Below are positions 13,201 through 26,220 of a DNA stretch of 64,000 nucleotides, in pieces. The first letter of the stretch is position 1. Every line of letters starts with the position of its first letter. The translations under genes and the position numbers were made by a program. The notes below the pieces were generated by a model. That model saw only the letters and a program-made list of their open reading frames with translations, made no database searches and had not been told where the DNA came from. The stretch is taken from the NCBI RefSeq assembly GCF_008831285.2, contig NC_045143.1, forward strand, positions 10,363,503 through 10,427,502, in the 5' to 3' direction. The stretch is from Nymphaea colorata. Lineage: Eukaryota > Streptophyta > Magnoliopsida > Nymphaeales > Nymphaeaceae.

Positions 13201-16200
13201 TAAAACTACACCAAATGTCATCATTTATCGAACAACAGCATTCAAAAAAAAAAAAGGACAAAGCTCAAGTACCTGCAAGGATAGCATCAACAGTTGCCTC
13301 TAGGTTATGATGAACACGACACTCTACCCTGGATATCATCTCAACAGCACATGTAAATGTTGGAGGACCTCTTCTCTCAAGAATTGTCTTCTGGACTTTT
13401 CTTCTTTTTGCTTCATCATCACCAAGTGTTACACTCTGAGATCCAAATCCAAATAAGATAAGATTATAATTCATAGTAATGTACTTAAATTGGTGCCTCT
13501 TGACAGCTCTGAAATTCCTAAAATCTATTAACATCTCATCATGGTTCATCCCTTCACCACATGATGGGAGGCATGCTTTCTTAGCAGTCAGATAACATTC
13601 CCTTTAGAGTATGAAATAGTTATTGTTGTGGTAATGAATAAATATACCTCTACGCCACCAACAAGACTCTGCAAAGAAGGATTTTTTATGATACTTTCGA
13701 TTGTCATTCCATGTGCTGTCCCAACGAGCTGGACGCCTCTCTGAGCAATTGTACCAGCTGCCAATGCTTCAAGCTCAGTACCAATTTCATCAATGACTAT
13801 AGTTTCTGGCATATGATTTTCAACTGCTTCAATCATAACCTATAACAAAAAGGAAGCAGTGTGTAATGATTTCCACATTAGCCCTTAATTTCAGAAACCA
13901 AAAACATGGCCCTTCAAGCAATGGAGAAGATATAAGAAGTAGGCTCACATTATGCTGCATATTAACGTTTGGCACTTGCATTCGCCTTGCACGACCTATT
14001 CCTGAGTGGGGGACATCCCCATCACCTCCAATCTCATTTGATGTATCTATGATGACCACCCGCTTCTTGTGGTCATCTGCCAGCATTCTAGCAATTTCCC
14101 TGTATCAAAAGTTTACTAGATTAAGACTTGATATCTTGCTCTCAGTACGAGAACAATGAAGTCTGATACAGTACAGGAGACATCCAACTCATGCACCTTG
14201 AGAAGCTAAGAACATGTGGACATCTGCCGACATTCTATGAATATTTGCATGCCTAGAAATATTTATAGGACAACTAATTTCAGCAAAAAAATTATGAACA
14301 GGAAAAGGCATGAAGAGTGACTGGAAGAGGAGTTGCTTCAAACATTCCCAATGAACATGTTATGTACCTAAAAGAAACAGCATTTGATTACCAGCATATA
14401 TGAAGATAAATCTTTGCAAAGATACATAATCACAGTTCACAAAGATTAGAACCTGATCAATGTTGTCTTTCCAACACCAGGGGGTCCAATCACTAAGATG
14501 GAACCCCCACTTTCAACCAAGTCTCTTATCATCTCCGCACTTCCAGCTATGGCACGGCCAACTCGGCAAGTAAGACCAATTATTTGCATCTTTCGGTTTC
14601 TAATGGCACTTATGCGATGTAGAGAGCTATTAATGCCAGATCTGTTGTCATCAGAAAAATCACCAACCTACATATCATGTACTCCAAATGAGAAAACAGC
14701 AAAGGGTTTCAAACGCACAAACATTCAGTCAATTACACACTTGGCATCGACAAAAGAAATTGTTAGGAAAGTTAGACATTTGAAACCACTAATAGCTCCT
14801 AATATTTATAGCTATCTTGCATCTATATTCCACATTTGAGCCAAAATTACCATAAGTTCCAAAATAGTCATAGATGGGTTCCATGTCTGAGGTAGTAGAA
14901 AATAATCATTGACAAACCCAATGAGTATCAGCAGGAAAGGGAAAGGACTACTTTGTCTAATAGGATTCTGCAGATCCAGGTGGAGTTCACACATTGGAAG
15001 AACCAAGAATTTCATTTTGACGTTTCGAAACCATGAAAGAAGCATGTGAGCTTGAGAAATTATAAGAATCATCCACTAGTTAATTTATTGTCATTGAGGA
15101 TTTGAGGTAGACCGTCAACCCAGATGCCCAACGGGGCTTATGAAAGAAAATTGCAATTGCGGTGTGCATTGATTGATCGTTCTCGATTCAGTAAGATCAA
15201 GATACACCAAATTCACACATCAATTTTACCTCTTCCGTCATATTATAACATGAAACGAAACTACACAAATAAATCCAATAAGTGCCAACTTTTATTCACA
15301 TTATATTCGAAATAGTTAACAACACACCGTTCCCCAAGAATTGCAATCACCTCTCCGAAAGTCAAAGTAAGGTATACATGCAAGGGTCGGGGGTGCCTCT
15401 CAAAGGAGCATGGCTGCTATTCAGAGAGGGCTCGTGTCCAGGTTACCGTTCGACTCGCTCGAATAAACTGCAAACTCTCACGGGAAAGAAAAAAAACACG
15501 AACATGGCACGTACGATGAAACCTAAGCATCGGTTTCCACTTGAAGGGCCAATCACGCTCTCACGCTAATAGTAATAAGCATCATTACCATAACACCGTT
15601 CCTCAGTTGAGATTATAATATTGAAAAACACTTGAATGACCAACATTAAAGGTTTGAACTCAAACAAATAGGAAGACATTGACATCATCTAAATTGACCA
15701 TAATTATACAAAATCAGATTTTTTACGTCATATTTTCCATTTAAACCATCGCCATCAGCTAAACTTTTGAACGGGATAACTAACAATAATAATTAAAAGG
15801 AGACCTTCCAATCAAGTAATCAACTGGCAAAGCACCCCCAAAAGAAAAAAATAATAAAATATCACTGAAGAGAAAAAGAAAGGGGGACCCAAACAAATAA
15901 GGTTAACGATTAAATACCCGATTGTCAAACAAACTACGGCGACCATCTTAAACACGCGCAACGAAATTCCATTAAAAATGCTAAACAAATTCCGAGCTCA
16001 ATTATACCTTGGAGATGGCGTGCCGGAGATCCTCGAGCTTGACAGGCTGCTCGGAGATTGCCCAATCACCGGTGGGGAACCTGGCGAGGGGCTTCCTCCC
16101 GAGATCCATCACCACCTCGATGAGATCCCCAAGCTCCGGATGCCTCGTGACCTCCCTCCTCATTCTGTCCGGCATCAACTCGAGGAACAACGCCAAGTCC

Positions 16201-16499
16201 GAAGCCGCCGACGAATCCGATGGCTGGAAAGTCGACGGTGCCTGCAGGGGGGGCGAGCTCCCATTCCCGAACCGGTCTGCCGGCCGGCGCACCAGCGGCG
16301 ACGAGAAGACCCTCGACGACGACGCCCGGACAGATCGCCGGAGCCGCGACTGCCTAAAGGAGCAAGACGAAGAAGAAGAAGAAGAAGAAGAAGAGGGGGA
16401 GTGGCTGCTGCAGGGAGCTAGGGACCTGGAGGAGGAGGAGGGAGATCGGCTGATAGTGAGGAGAACGAATCGGGAATTAAGGGTTTTCATGGGGAGCAT
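10255..16499 (-). CDS. Ycf45/SPD1-family AAA ATPase, plastid-targeted (9 exons, 696 aa model)
   Basis: Exons on the minus strand: 16008-16499, 14453-14667, 13949-14099, 13648-13839, 13273-13435, 12944-13173, 12460-12636, 12217-12381, 10255-10560. All introns are GT-AG and the phases sum to an exact reading frame. The N-terminal about 80 residues are rich in Ser and Arg with almost no acidic residues, as in a chloroplast transit peptide. Exon 2 carries Walker A (GPPGVGKTT). Exon 3 has the strongly conserved [11 protein letters not shown] and IGRARRMQV blocks, and exon 4 the Walker B-like [12 protein letters not shown]. These define the Ycf45 family of P-loop ATPases related to SpoIIIAA. Arabidopsis members include SEEDLING PLASTID DEVELOPMENT 1 and At1g73170. 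The C-terminal exon has an R..Q..L...Y.L pattern resembling an R3H-type nucleic-acid-binding segment. Substrate and exact role are not known. Which paralogue this is cannot be settled by eye; the length is closer to At1g73170 than to SPD1 as I recall them. Confidence 0.9.
16364..16394 (-). repeat. (TCT)n trinucleotide tract coding for polyserine
   Basis: A run of GAA on the plus strand (TTC/TCT on the coding strand) codes for about ten serines in the predicted transit peptide of the Ycf45-like gene. Length variation here would change only the targeting region. Confidence 0.8.
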
Positions 16500-19400
16500 A
16501 AAAGTAAAAGCAAAACACTTCAGCTAGAGAAGCAGATGATGGTAGTAGCGCCTCCTGTTAGGAGGGAAAGGGGAGGAGGGGAAGCTCTGATAAAGGGAGC
16601 AGGAAGATGGGGAAGGAGGGGAATTTGGGTGAAGGAAGGAAGATTCCATGGGAATCTCTGGATATTTGTGGGGGCCCTCCCTTCTCTTCTCTTCTCTTCC
16701 TCATGCACCAACGACTTACAGAAGGTCCATCAACAATTCGGCCAGAGGGTTCAGAACACTCGCAGCCACATGATCCCTTCCGGGGTGCTCTCAGCCACAC
16801 ACGTTGTCCCGAACCGAGACGCGGGTTCGATACATCAACGACTCGAGTCGGCTGATAAATTTATGGGTCTTCACTACATCCCTATTGCGTTCTACTACTC
16901 CCCGATCCACATGTAATGCAATGTAAGAAAGCAGCAAGTTTAGGGAGAGGCTTCAGCTTCAATTCCTCCATATTTGGGTCCAAACCATTTGGATCATGAA
17001 TCAACAGATCAGATCCACCATTGGCTGACTAGAACCGAGTCGGACCGGCCTCGCAGCCTTTCTTGCAGCCATGGTACTGTTCTGCACGTCTTCCTCACGA
17101 AAAGTCGAGCACCTAAAGTTTGGTGGGCCTCACCTCTCAGCCATCCAGGTTTGACGCGTATATATATATATATATATATATATAATGGGGTCAAATATGA
17201 GCATTTGTAACAATTAGTATGACTGACATAAGTACAAAGAGTGTGAGCTTATGAGATACTGCTGATGTTTTGGGAATTATTTTATAATTGTTTATTTCGA
17301 AATTAACATTTATTTGATCAAAAATTGAGATTAAGATGCTATAAATGTTTATGTTGTTTATATTTCAAAGAGAGAGAGAGAGGAAAATTGAAATTTATAT
17401 ATATATAAATGAACTTCTGACTATGAATTTCTGACCAGCTGAATGGCTGAAGTCGACAGGGTTATAGGTTAGATACAGGACAACTTTGAGGTCAGGTCTG
17501 GGGTTTGAGAAAAGCAAATGAACTTGAACTAGTTAATGGAACAAGGCACGGCAAGTCCTTTGACCATATGGGCAGATATTTTCTGAAAAATATGATTAAT
17601 GACAAAAATCTCAATCTCAAGTTTGGGCCACACTTTTTTTTCGATTTATTTGCAAATTATCGGAATATTATTGATAGATGCAAATGGATACCGAACACAG
17701 AATTTTTAAAAAGAAAAGCAACAAATAAAGTACACTGAAAAGCAAAGAAAGATATCGATCGAATTCCTGTTAGAAACCAAAATCATGGTTGTTCGGAACA
17801 CTGTTTTTATGAACATTCTCAGAATGGCAGACTGATAAGGCAGTGAGGTCAAACCGAGTGCCTCAGTTGCAGGTTGAAGCCCGATATGCTTAAGATATGA
17901 AGAAAATATTTCTTTTTTCATTGCTTAAGAGAAAAGTACATGCCGAGCAGCGGAGCAGATAATTAATTCAATATTGACAAGAATTGTAATGATAAAGTAG
18001 TCCTTAAACTTAATTAGTAATACAAAATGGTATAATACTTAGATCTGAAAGTGCTTCTAGGCAGTCCTCCTTTGGACTTTAATGTATTTGTCTTTCTTTA
18101 CTGGACTACAACAATTGTAACATAAGCTGCCATGATGCATGAAACGCGGACTTTGTAGTGGGATCAATGAATTGGTTTCATGTACGCTTGTGAAGATGAA
18201 TTCTCGCTTACAGGCCACCCCGTTTGCTCCTACATGATTTTGACAAATAAATGTCAATTCCTGAATAGATGCCAGCTTGTATGCAAAATCCAAGAACATT
18301 TCGCAATTTGACACCTCCAATGATTAAGTATGATTGGACAATAAAGCTAGCAACTTGTTTATTAACTTTGTGGTTGGCACATTCAAACATTTCTTGGATA
18401 GCTTAGCAGTTTTTTTCTCCGATATGACGTTGCCAATTTCCCAGAATTTAGCAGGTTGCTTGAGGATTTTAAACTTAGGGGCAATGATAAGACTTAACTG
18501 GACAGGAAGCCAACTTGTTTTATAAACTTTCTTGTTGGCACATTCTGCTTTCAAAATTTGCAGATAAATTAGGACTTCGTTTCTCCTAATACGACATAGG
18601 CAATTTCGCAGAGTTGTTATCCCTTCAGTAACTTTTAAAGTTAAGGGCTTCAAAAGATATCAATTCATGTGTGCTATATTTGTTTGGAAAATTAATTGAT
18701 AATTGTGTGTTTGGCGCTATTATTTGCTTATTAGTATTTTGGTCATTGTACAAGTCATTTTACATTTACATGCGCATTTTAACAAGGGCATGTGGGGCTT
18801 TCGGTTATTATTGGCCCTTAAGGACACACGTTATGCTCTACCCATTGCTTGTACACTTGTGAGACGAAAATCACATCCTTTCTTTCCTTTACAAAGGAAA
18901 AGGGCTTATTACTGTTCCTCATGTAATTATTTCCTGCTTATCTTACCATTTCTCAGCCCATCCTTGGTAACTTCGCTCCAGCCGAGATAACAGGGACACC
19001 AGTGCCATGTGGAGCTCGAAAGCATGATGAGTAAGCCTGAGCGTTGGGCCGTTCTTCCCCTTTCCCCCCATCGGGCCAGCTGGGCCGGGCCCAGGTATCG
19101 AGCCCGACGGGCCAACCCGGGATATCGGGCCGAGCCCAGGCCCGGGTTTGGGTTTTACAAGGCTAGCCCGGCCCGATGCCCTTCCCTAACAATGAACTTT
19201 GATACAGAATACAACTCTTCCTCTCTCATTTTCTTTCCAGTATATCTTCCTCGTTTTCCGTTTCTGTTTATGCTCTAAAACTCACCTGTTTGTGCTCTTC
19301 CGTTGCCGCGATCAACTTGGGGTCTTCCACTGCATTTCATATATTATACGTTGATCGTTACAATTATAAAAGATGACTACATCTGGCCCGCTACTTGTTG

Positions 19401-19944
19401 CTGTAATAGCAGATTAACAGACAAATTAGCAGACAAACGTGCAGCAGAAGCAGCCATTTTTAACAAACCAGCCACCGTTCCCTTTCCCCTATTTACAACA
19501 ATCCCACAGCAGTATGTCCTCTTTTAGGTAGTCCATAGATAAATTCTACATTGTAGTGGGGTACATTTTGGGAGATCTATGTCTATCACATGCTTTACAA
19601 TCGACATACATTGGATTGGTGAAAGATCTGCGTTGATCATAAATTCCACGAAGCTGTTTTGATCAGGTAAGACACTACCTGATTAAAAGATGAACCGCGG
19701 AAGCTAAATTTGCAGACTACAGGCATGACAAGGAGAAAACGCAGAATGAAAATTGAACAAAAGATGAATCCGGAAACTTTTTCTAAGTTCCTCTCGGCTT
19801 GCAAAAGTAAAACACAAAAGGATCAAATGAAAAAAAGGAACTAGATACTTACATTATTTACAACCGTGGACAAAATTTTCACCAATCTTGACAACCCAAG
19901 ACATTTTGCAGTTAAACCATCATGAGTAAATATATACGCAGGCA
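16500..19944. other. Spacer: upstream region of the Ycf45-like gene and downstream region of KTF1
   Basis: The first few hundred bases contain CT-rich tracts (about 16678-16700) typical of plant 5' leaders and promoters. A (TA)n microsatellite lies at 17158-17186, GA and TA tracts near 17370-17405, and a very GC-rich patch of GGGCC/CCCGG motifs at about 19035-19180, which looks like an internal piece of a repeat. I found no supported coding exon. The last 100-300 bases before 19945 are the likely 3' UTR of the KTF1 gene. Confidence 0.6.
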
Positions 19945-22900
19945 TCACCATCCACTGCCTCCATTTCCATCTTTTGTTTCGTCCGAAGCACCAGGTGCTG
20001 ATGACCACGAGCTCCAGGATCCTGATCCATTACCACCTTGGTCTGTTCTGTTCCATTGCTGGTTCCCACCTTGATTTTGAGACTCCGTCTTCCTTCCCTG
20101 GTCATCATTTGTTTGGCCTGAACCACCACTTGCTGTGGACCATGAGCCCCACGATCCTGATTTATGACTACCTTCATCTGCTCTGTTCCATCGCTGGTTT
20201 CCACCAAGGCTTTCGGGCTCCACTGCCTTGCTCCAATTTCGTGGTTGACCAGAGTCATCATCTCTATTCCAATTTCTTGTGTATGGCCCTCGTCCCCTGA
20301 AATCCCTGCCATTCCCATCAGGTCCGCTTCGCCGACCACCCCTACCAAATCTATCAAATGATCCTCTTCCTCTTCCTCTTCCACCCCTGCCATTCCCATC
20401 AGATGGACCTCTTCCTAAGATACCCCTGCCATCTGCACGAGATGGCCCTCTTCCCCTGCCAGGATAACCTGTCCGACCACCCTCACCAAACCTGGGTGCG
20501 TTCCATCCCTCAGACCCATCTTCATGCATAGCTTTTGAATCTTCTCCAGTTTCAGCCGACTGTTGCCAATTATTTACTTTTTCCCAACTTGTTGGGACAG
20601 AATCTTTCCAATCACTATAACTTTTAGTCAGGTTTGAGGTTGACTTCCAACCATCTGACTTGTTTGTACTAACAATTTCTGCCTTCTCCCAGCTCTGAGA
20701 TCCAGATGATGCATTTGCTTTGCCCCAACCATGCACCTCATTAGTATTTGCACGAGCAGCATTCTCCCAACCCTCCGAAGCTTTACCCCAGCCACCTGAT
20801 GAGCTGCCCCGACTCTGAGAGCCGCACAACTTGTCATATCCACATTGCCCTTTTGAACTTTCATCAGTAGAATCCTTCCCAACCTCGACGTCCCCCCAAC
20901 CACCTGATGCATTGCCTTTTGCATTTTCTGTTTTGTCCCGATGCTGAAATCCAAAAGACTTTTCCAAACCACAGGCCTCGTTCATTTTTGTATCGACAGC
21001 ACCATTCCTATCTGCTGGACATTTACCCCAAACATCTGATGCATCCCCACCTGAGTTTTCTTTTTTGTCCCAACTTTGAGATGCAGAATGCTTACCCCAA
21101 GCACCATCGTCCTTCCCACTTCTATCAACAGCACGGTTCCCAGTTTCTGTATCTACCCTTGAAGCATCTGCAGCATTCCCACCTGCATTTCCATTTTTCT
21201 CCCAACTCTGAGATTCAGAAGAGACACCCCCACCAACCTGCTTCCCTGTATCAGCAGTACCTTCTCCAGCTTTTTCCCAACAATCTAATGCATTTCTATT
21301 TGCAGAGTCTGCATCCTTCCAACTCTGAGATGCAGACAATGCACAATTCTGAGATCCAGAAGACATACCCCAATTAACAGCCTCCTTACTTGCATCAGCA
21401 GAGGTATCCTTATTGTCTGCAGCTTTTCCCCAGCCATCTGATGCATTTCCATCTCCAGATTCTGTGTTCTTCCGCCTCTGAGATGCAGATGAAATACTCC
21501 AACCACCTGCTTCCTGGTTCAACGTGTTCCTATCTGCAGATTCTGGTTCCTCCCAGGTTTGAGATCGTGATGACATTCTCCAACTACCTGCATCCTTTCC
21601 ACTTGCATCAGCAGTAGTGCTTTTGCTCTTGGAAGAGTTTCCCCAACCAACTAATCTGTCGCTGCCTCCAGTTTCAGTTCCCCCCCAGCTCCCACCCCCA
21701 CCACCTGCTTGGTTCCCACTTGCATCAGTATCATTTTCCCAAGCTTGACTTTGTTGGCCACTGCCACATGGATACCCAGAGTTCTTGGTATCACAAAGTT
21801 CCATTGTAGTTTGACTTGTGCTAACTGTGGTTTGCTGACCCCATGCATTGTCTGCCTTGCTCCAACCCTGTGACTGAGATCCAGAAGAATCCCATGTTTT
21901 CCAGTGTTGAGATGCCTGATCTGCATTAGCACTTTTTCCTTTATCCCACGTACCTTCCACTTTCTTCCAATGCCCAGATTGGTTTTCACGGTCATTTTTT
22001 TCATTTTTCTGCCAACCTCCTAATTGATGCCCATGAAAACTATTGGTATTGTCTGAGCTATCTGTTCTTGGTTTTCTCCAATTGTCTGCTCGGTCACCTC
22101 TTCCATTCCATCTCCCATGGCCTCGACCCCTTCCTGGTGCCCTTTCCCTCCTCTGATGATCTTGCCTACATTCATTCCCATGATTTGATCTATTCCAACC
22201 TACATATTCATTGCCACCAATTGATCTTGATTCAGACCAACCAGCTGATTTCTGCCAACTACTGCCACCTTGACTGCTTTGATTGCAACCACCGTGCCAG
22301 TTGTCAGCCTGATTTGCACTTGCATCAGTCTGTTTGCCCCAACCACCTGAATCCTTATCCGAGCAGCCAACAACATCTTCTCGCTTGTTCCATTGGTCTT
22401 TTGGCCTGTCCCAGCCACCAAGCAGCTTTGTAGTGGCACCCTTATCTTCCTGTTGACTACCAGAGGACTTTGACCAGATATCACCTTGATTTCCTTCTGT
22501 GATCTCTGCTTTGTCCCAACCACTACCTTGACCTGAGCTTGCATCTTTCTCTTTGTCCTGAACACCCCAGCAATCAGTCTGACCTCCAGCAGCATCGGTC
22601 AGTTTGTTCCATGTATTTGATGGCTTGTTGCAAGGAGCATCTTGACTCCAATTTGTTCCCTTCTCTTTAGCTCGACCGCTACCATGGAAATCAACCTGAT
22701 CTTCATCAGCAACTCCTGCCTTGTCCTGCGGTTCATTCCAACCATCACAATGACTTCTGCTTGTGCTTCCCATTTTGGAATCCCAACCTCGTGTAGGTTT
22801 TCCCCAGCACTGAGCTTGATCATCAATCCCAGTTTGTGCTTTTTCCAAAGTCTGTGTCTTCGCATCACTTTGATCTCCCCTGCTAGCCCAACCACCTGCA

Positions 22901-23417
22901 GCTTTGCCCCAACTACATGTTCCACCACAATCTGGAACTTCCTTCTTATCCCAACTCTGCCTCTTATCATCACTCGCCTTTTTTACATCTCCTTCATTGT
23001 TCCAGCCACCTGCATCTCTTGTCCAGCTGTCTGCCTGACCACAAGCTGTCGCTTCTTCTTTGTCCCACTGGTTTGTTGGTTGCTTCCAATTTTGTGCTTT
23101 ATCATCACTATTGTTTTTTCTTCCATCCCCCTCATTTGCCCATCCACCTACATCTTTTCCCCAGCTGTCACTGCATGTCGTACCATCTGTCTTATTCCTT
23201 TGAGTTGCAGGCTTGCCCCAACCATCCACCTGATCAGTAGACATAACTTCTGTATCATTCCACTGCATTGCGGGTCTGTTCCAGCTATCATTATGGTTCT
23301 GGCTTGCATCTTTCTTTTCATTCCAGCCATCTAAAGGTTGTTCTGAGCCATTACTCTGAGACACGGCTCTAACTTCTCCCCATGAATCTAAGGTTGTTTT
23401 AGTAGTCTGTTGTTCAC
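19945..23417 (-). other. KTF1: Last exon of KTF1: GW/WG-rich Argonaute-hook region with internal repeats
   Basis: One uninterrupted exon of 3473 bp. The protein is built from degenerate units with a common core like SGSQSWEK..., followed by a Gly/Asn/Ala-rich spacer and DGWGK. Units are clearest between about 20650 and 21600. Near the end (about 20260-20470) is an arginine-glycine patch (GRGRG, RGGR), a typical RNA-binding motif, followed by further W-containing units to the stop at 19945-19947. GW/WG tails bind Argonaute PIWI domains. As I recall, Arabidopsis KTF1 is about 1490 aa in total, so this tail looks expanded. Confidence 0.85.
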
Positions 23418-26168
23418 CTTCAAGAAAGCAGACATATTTTGTTGATGTCAGAATGTGTTAAAAGTCTAATCTAAGTCATCGTCACAAATAACGTCTCGGA
23501 GTTTTAAACAGCAAGGCTTTTCTTTGGTATAATACGGTGAGCTTGAAAAAAAACGAAAAAATACAGTAAATTTTTAAAAATTTTAAAAAACTAAACATGG
23601 GGGAAAAAATAAAATAAGTGAGAAACTAATAACACAAACATCAAAAAATAAGTAGATTTGCAACAAATAAAAAATGAAAAATGAAAAAAAAAACTGTTTG
23701 ACATTAAAAAAACTGAAAAAAAATGAAAAAACTGACAAAAAAACGCAAAACAGACGCGTTAAAAACACATTTTTTTCGTTTTAACGTTTTTTTTTTCAAA
23801 AAACACTTTTTTTTTAGTTTTAAATGGCTAGTTAATTTATCGTGTCTTTTTCAAAGATAACACGTTTTCTGTGACTATGAATCCAACAAAATGTGGTTCA
23901 CCTTCATGGCTCCCAACATACCTGCGCTACAAATGGTCCTCTGATCTGGAAGCTTCCATGATAAACCAGGCGTATTTGCATCATCAGCACCAGGCTTTAC
24001 AAGAAGTCATCCATAACACAGAAAAAAGAGGGAAAAAATGAAAATCACATAGCAGCTATACCAAGATATAACTCAACTACAATACAAAGAAAACAGTAAA
24101 GATAACATGTGTGGGTCAGACAGCAAACTTTTATGAAGGCAGAATACAACATTAAACAGAAGGTTCAAGATACTGCAACAAACCAAAATAAACTAACCAA
24201 ATTTGAAGAGGCCAAAGGGATACCAGTCCACTCATCCCTGGAAGATATCAAAGATAATCCATAATCAATAGCAGTGACAGAACATTAGGAAACCTCAACA
24301 GGCATTACGCAAGTTCACTTATTCTATATAAGAGAAAGACCTTGTAACATAAGAGGGCATTTTGTCAACAATATAGGACAGATTGACAAAACAAAGAACA
24401 TGATGGTTCAGCTGTCTGGGATGGTAGTGTATAAGAATCATGGAGGCTCCTCCAATGCTGATTCTCAGGACCTCCCATCCACATCTTGTATCTGTCTAAG
24501 GAACATTATGCCACAGAGGTGCTGGGTGCAGGTGCAGTGGTTTATATATATATATATATATGAAATACACAAGCAACAAGTAAAAAGTAACTAAGATCGA
24601 GAGATAACTTGATATCATGTAGAAGTAAAAAGCAAGTTATAGTGGCTAGATCGAGAATATAGAGCTATATCTTAGACAGCAACTAAGATGACATGGATAA
24701 AATCTACGCTCATAATTTGGGTGTTTCATTAGATCTTCCCATCTATGTTGTTAAGGCGCCCAGGTGCTGCCTAGCAGGGCCAGGGACTGGCACCTAGGCA
24801 GGCCTCGGCAAAAAAGGCAGCCAATTTTTTTTTAGTTATGTTAATATGTCAAGTTATTTTGATTAACTATTACTAATATTTGAAATGTAGAGAGTAGTAA
24901 TATAACAAGCATAATCAACTTAAACAATCACAAATTAATTGTTGACTTCATCGAGTATGTAAAAATCAATAAAAGAAGTTTAACATTACTCATTAAATGT
25001 AATCAATCTAATACAAGAAACAAAAAAAAATACTAATAAATCTAGTCTCGAGAAGAAGGAATGTAAATCTGCAAGAAGGCTTTAATCCATCTCTAATTAA
25101 AAGAAATACATAATATAATAAAAAAGACTAATAATACATAATAGTATACATATAAGTACACAACAGAAATGTATACATATAAGTACATAACCATACCAAC
25201 GTATACATATAACAGGTATCACAATACTACATATTATATAACAGGCAAACAGTATATACATATAATAGGTTGATGCAATACTACATAACAGGTGTAACAA
25301 ACTGTACATAATAGTATATACATATAACATGTATTGCAAATTTGCAATACATATAACAGGAATAACAAATTGTTACAATACAATTTAACATAACAGTATA
25401 TACATATATAACTATATGTATAAGTATGTAAACGCTTGGGCATGACGCCTACAAGGAATCTTTTTTGGCTATTGATTTTTTTCAAGATGGATGCTTGAAA
25501 AAAAAATCAAGGAGGAAAAGTTGTTAAGTAATGTTATATGACCTCATCGATTTTCCCTCAGCCATCCATCTTGAAAACCAACAATCAAGGCAAGTCCTTA
25601 CAAGTATAACACCTAAAAGGTCACGTACCTACCAACTTCTATGTATATGTATATATATTATATAGGGATTCAATGTTGTCGTGTTGGATGTTGCGATATG
25701 ATTAACATCTAAAAATTTGTTGCTAAAAAACGGTGACCAAATTCATATTAGGCGCGGTAATGATGGTTTATATGCATTGCCACAAACATCATTCTTGGAA
25801 AAATATCGGCAAGGTTTTTCTCAAGTATTTTTTGGCCAAGCTGTTTCCTTGAGAAATTTAAAAAAAAAAATATCTCGACATATTTTAAAAATAAAATATC
25901 CTAAAAATTAAAATAAAATCAAGCAAACAAAAAACTAACAGAAAAGTGAAAAAAAAATCACGAGAAATTCATGCGATATTCATTTTTGCAGAGCTTTTCT
26001 CGATATTTTTGTTTTACTTGTTTTTTTCACAAATATTGCAAAATTTTTTAAAATCTCCTGCTATTTGTGACAATGGTTTATAATGACTTTAGTGACAATT
26101 TATGATTTCTTAGCTGTGGATTTTAAAAATTTAACCATCCGGCAACTATCTGGCACACTGCAGCATCC

Positions 26169-26220
<52 letters not shown>

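Noticed and set aside
16009-16527. 172-codon plus-strand frame with a poly-Glu run
   Set aside because: It is antisense to exon 1 of the Ycf45-like gene; the Glu run is the complement of the polyserine codons.
22642-23334. 230-codon open frame on the plus strand
   Set aside because: It is antisense to the GW-rich KTF1 exon. Its Cys/Ile/Pro-rich composition is the complement of the repeats, and other antisense frames there look the same.
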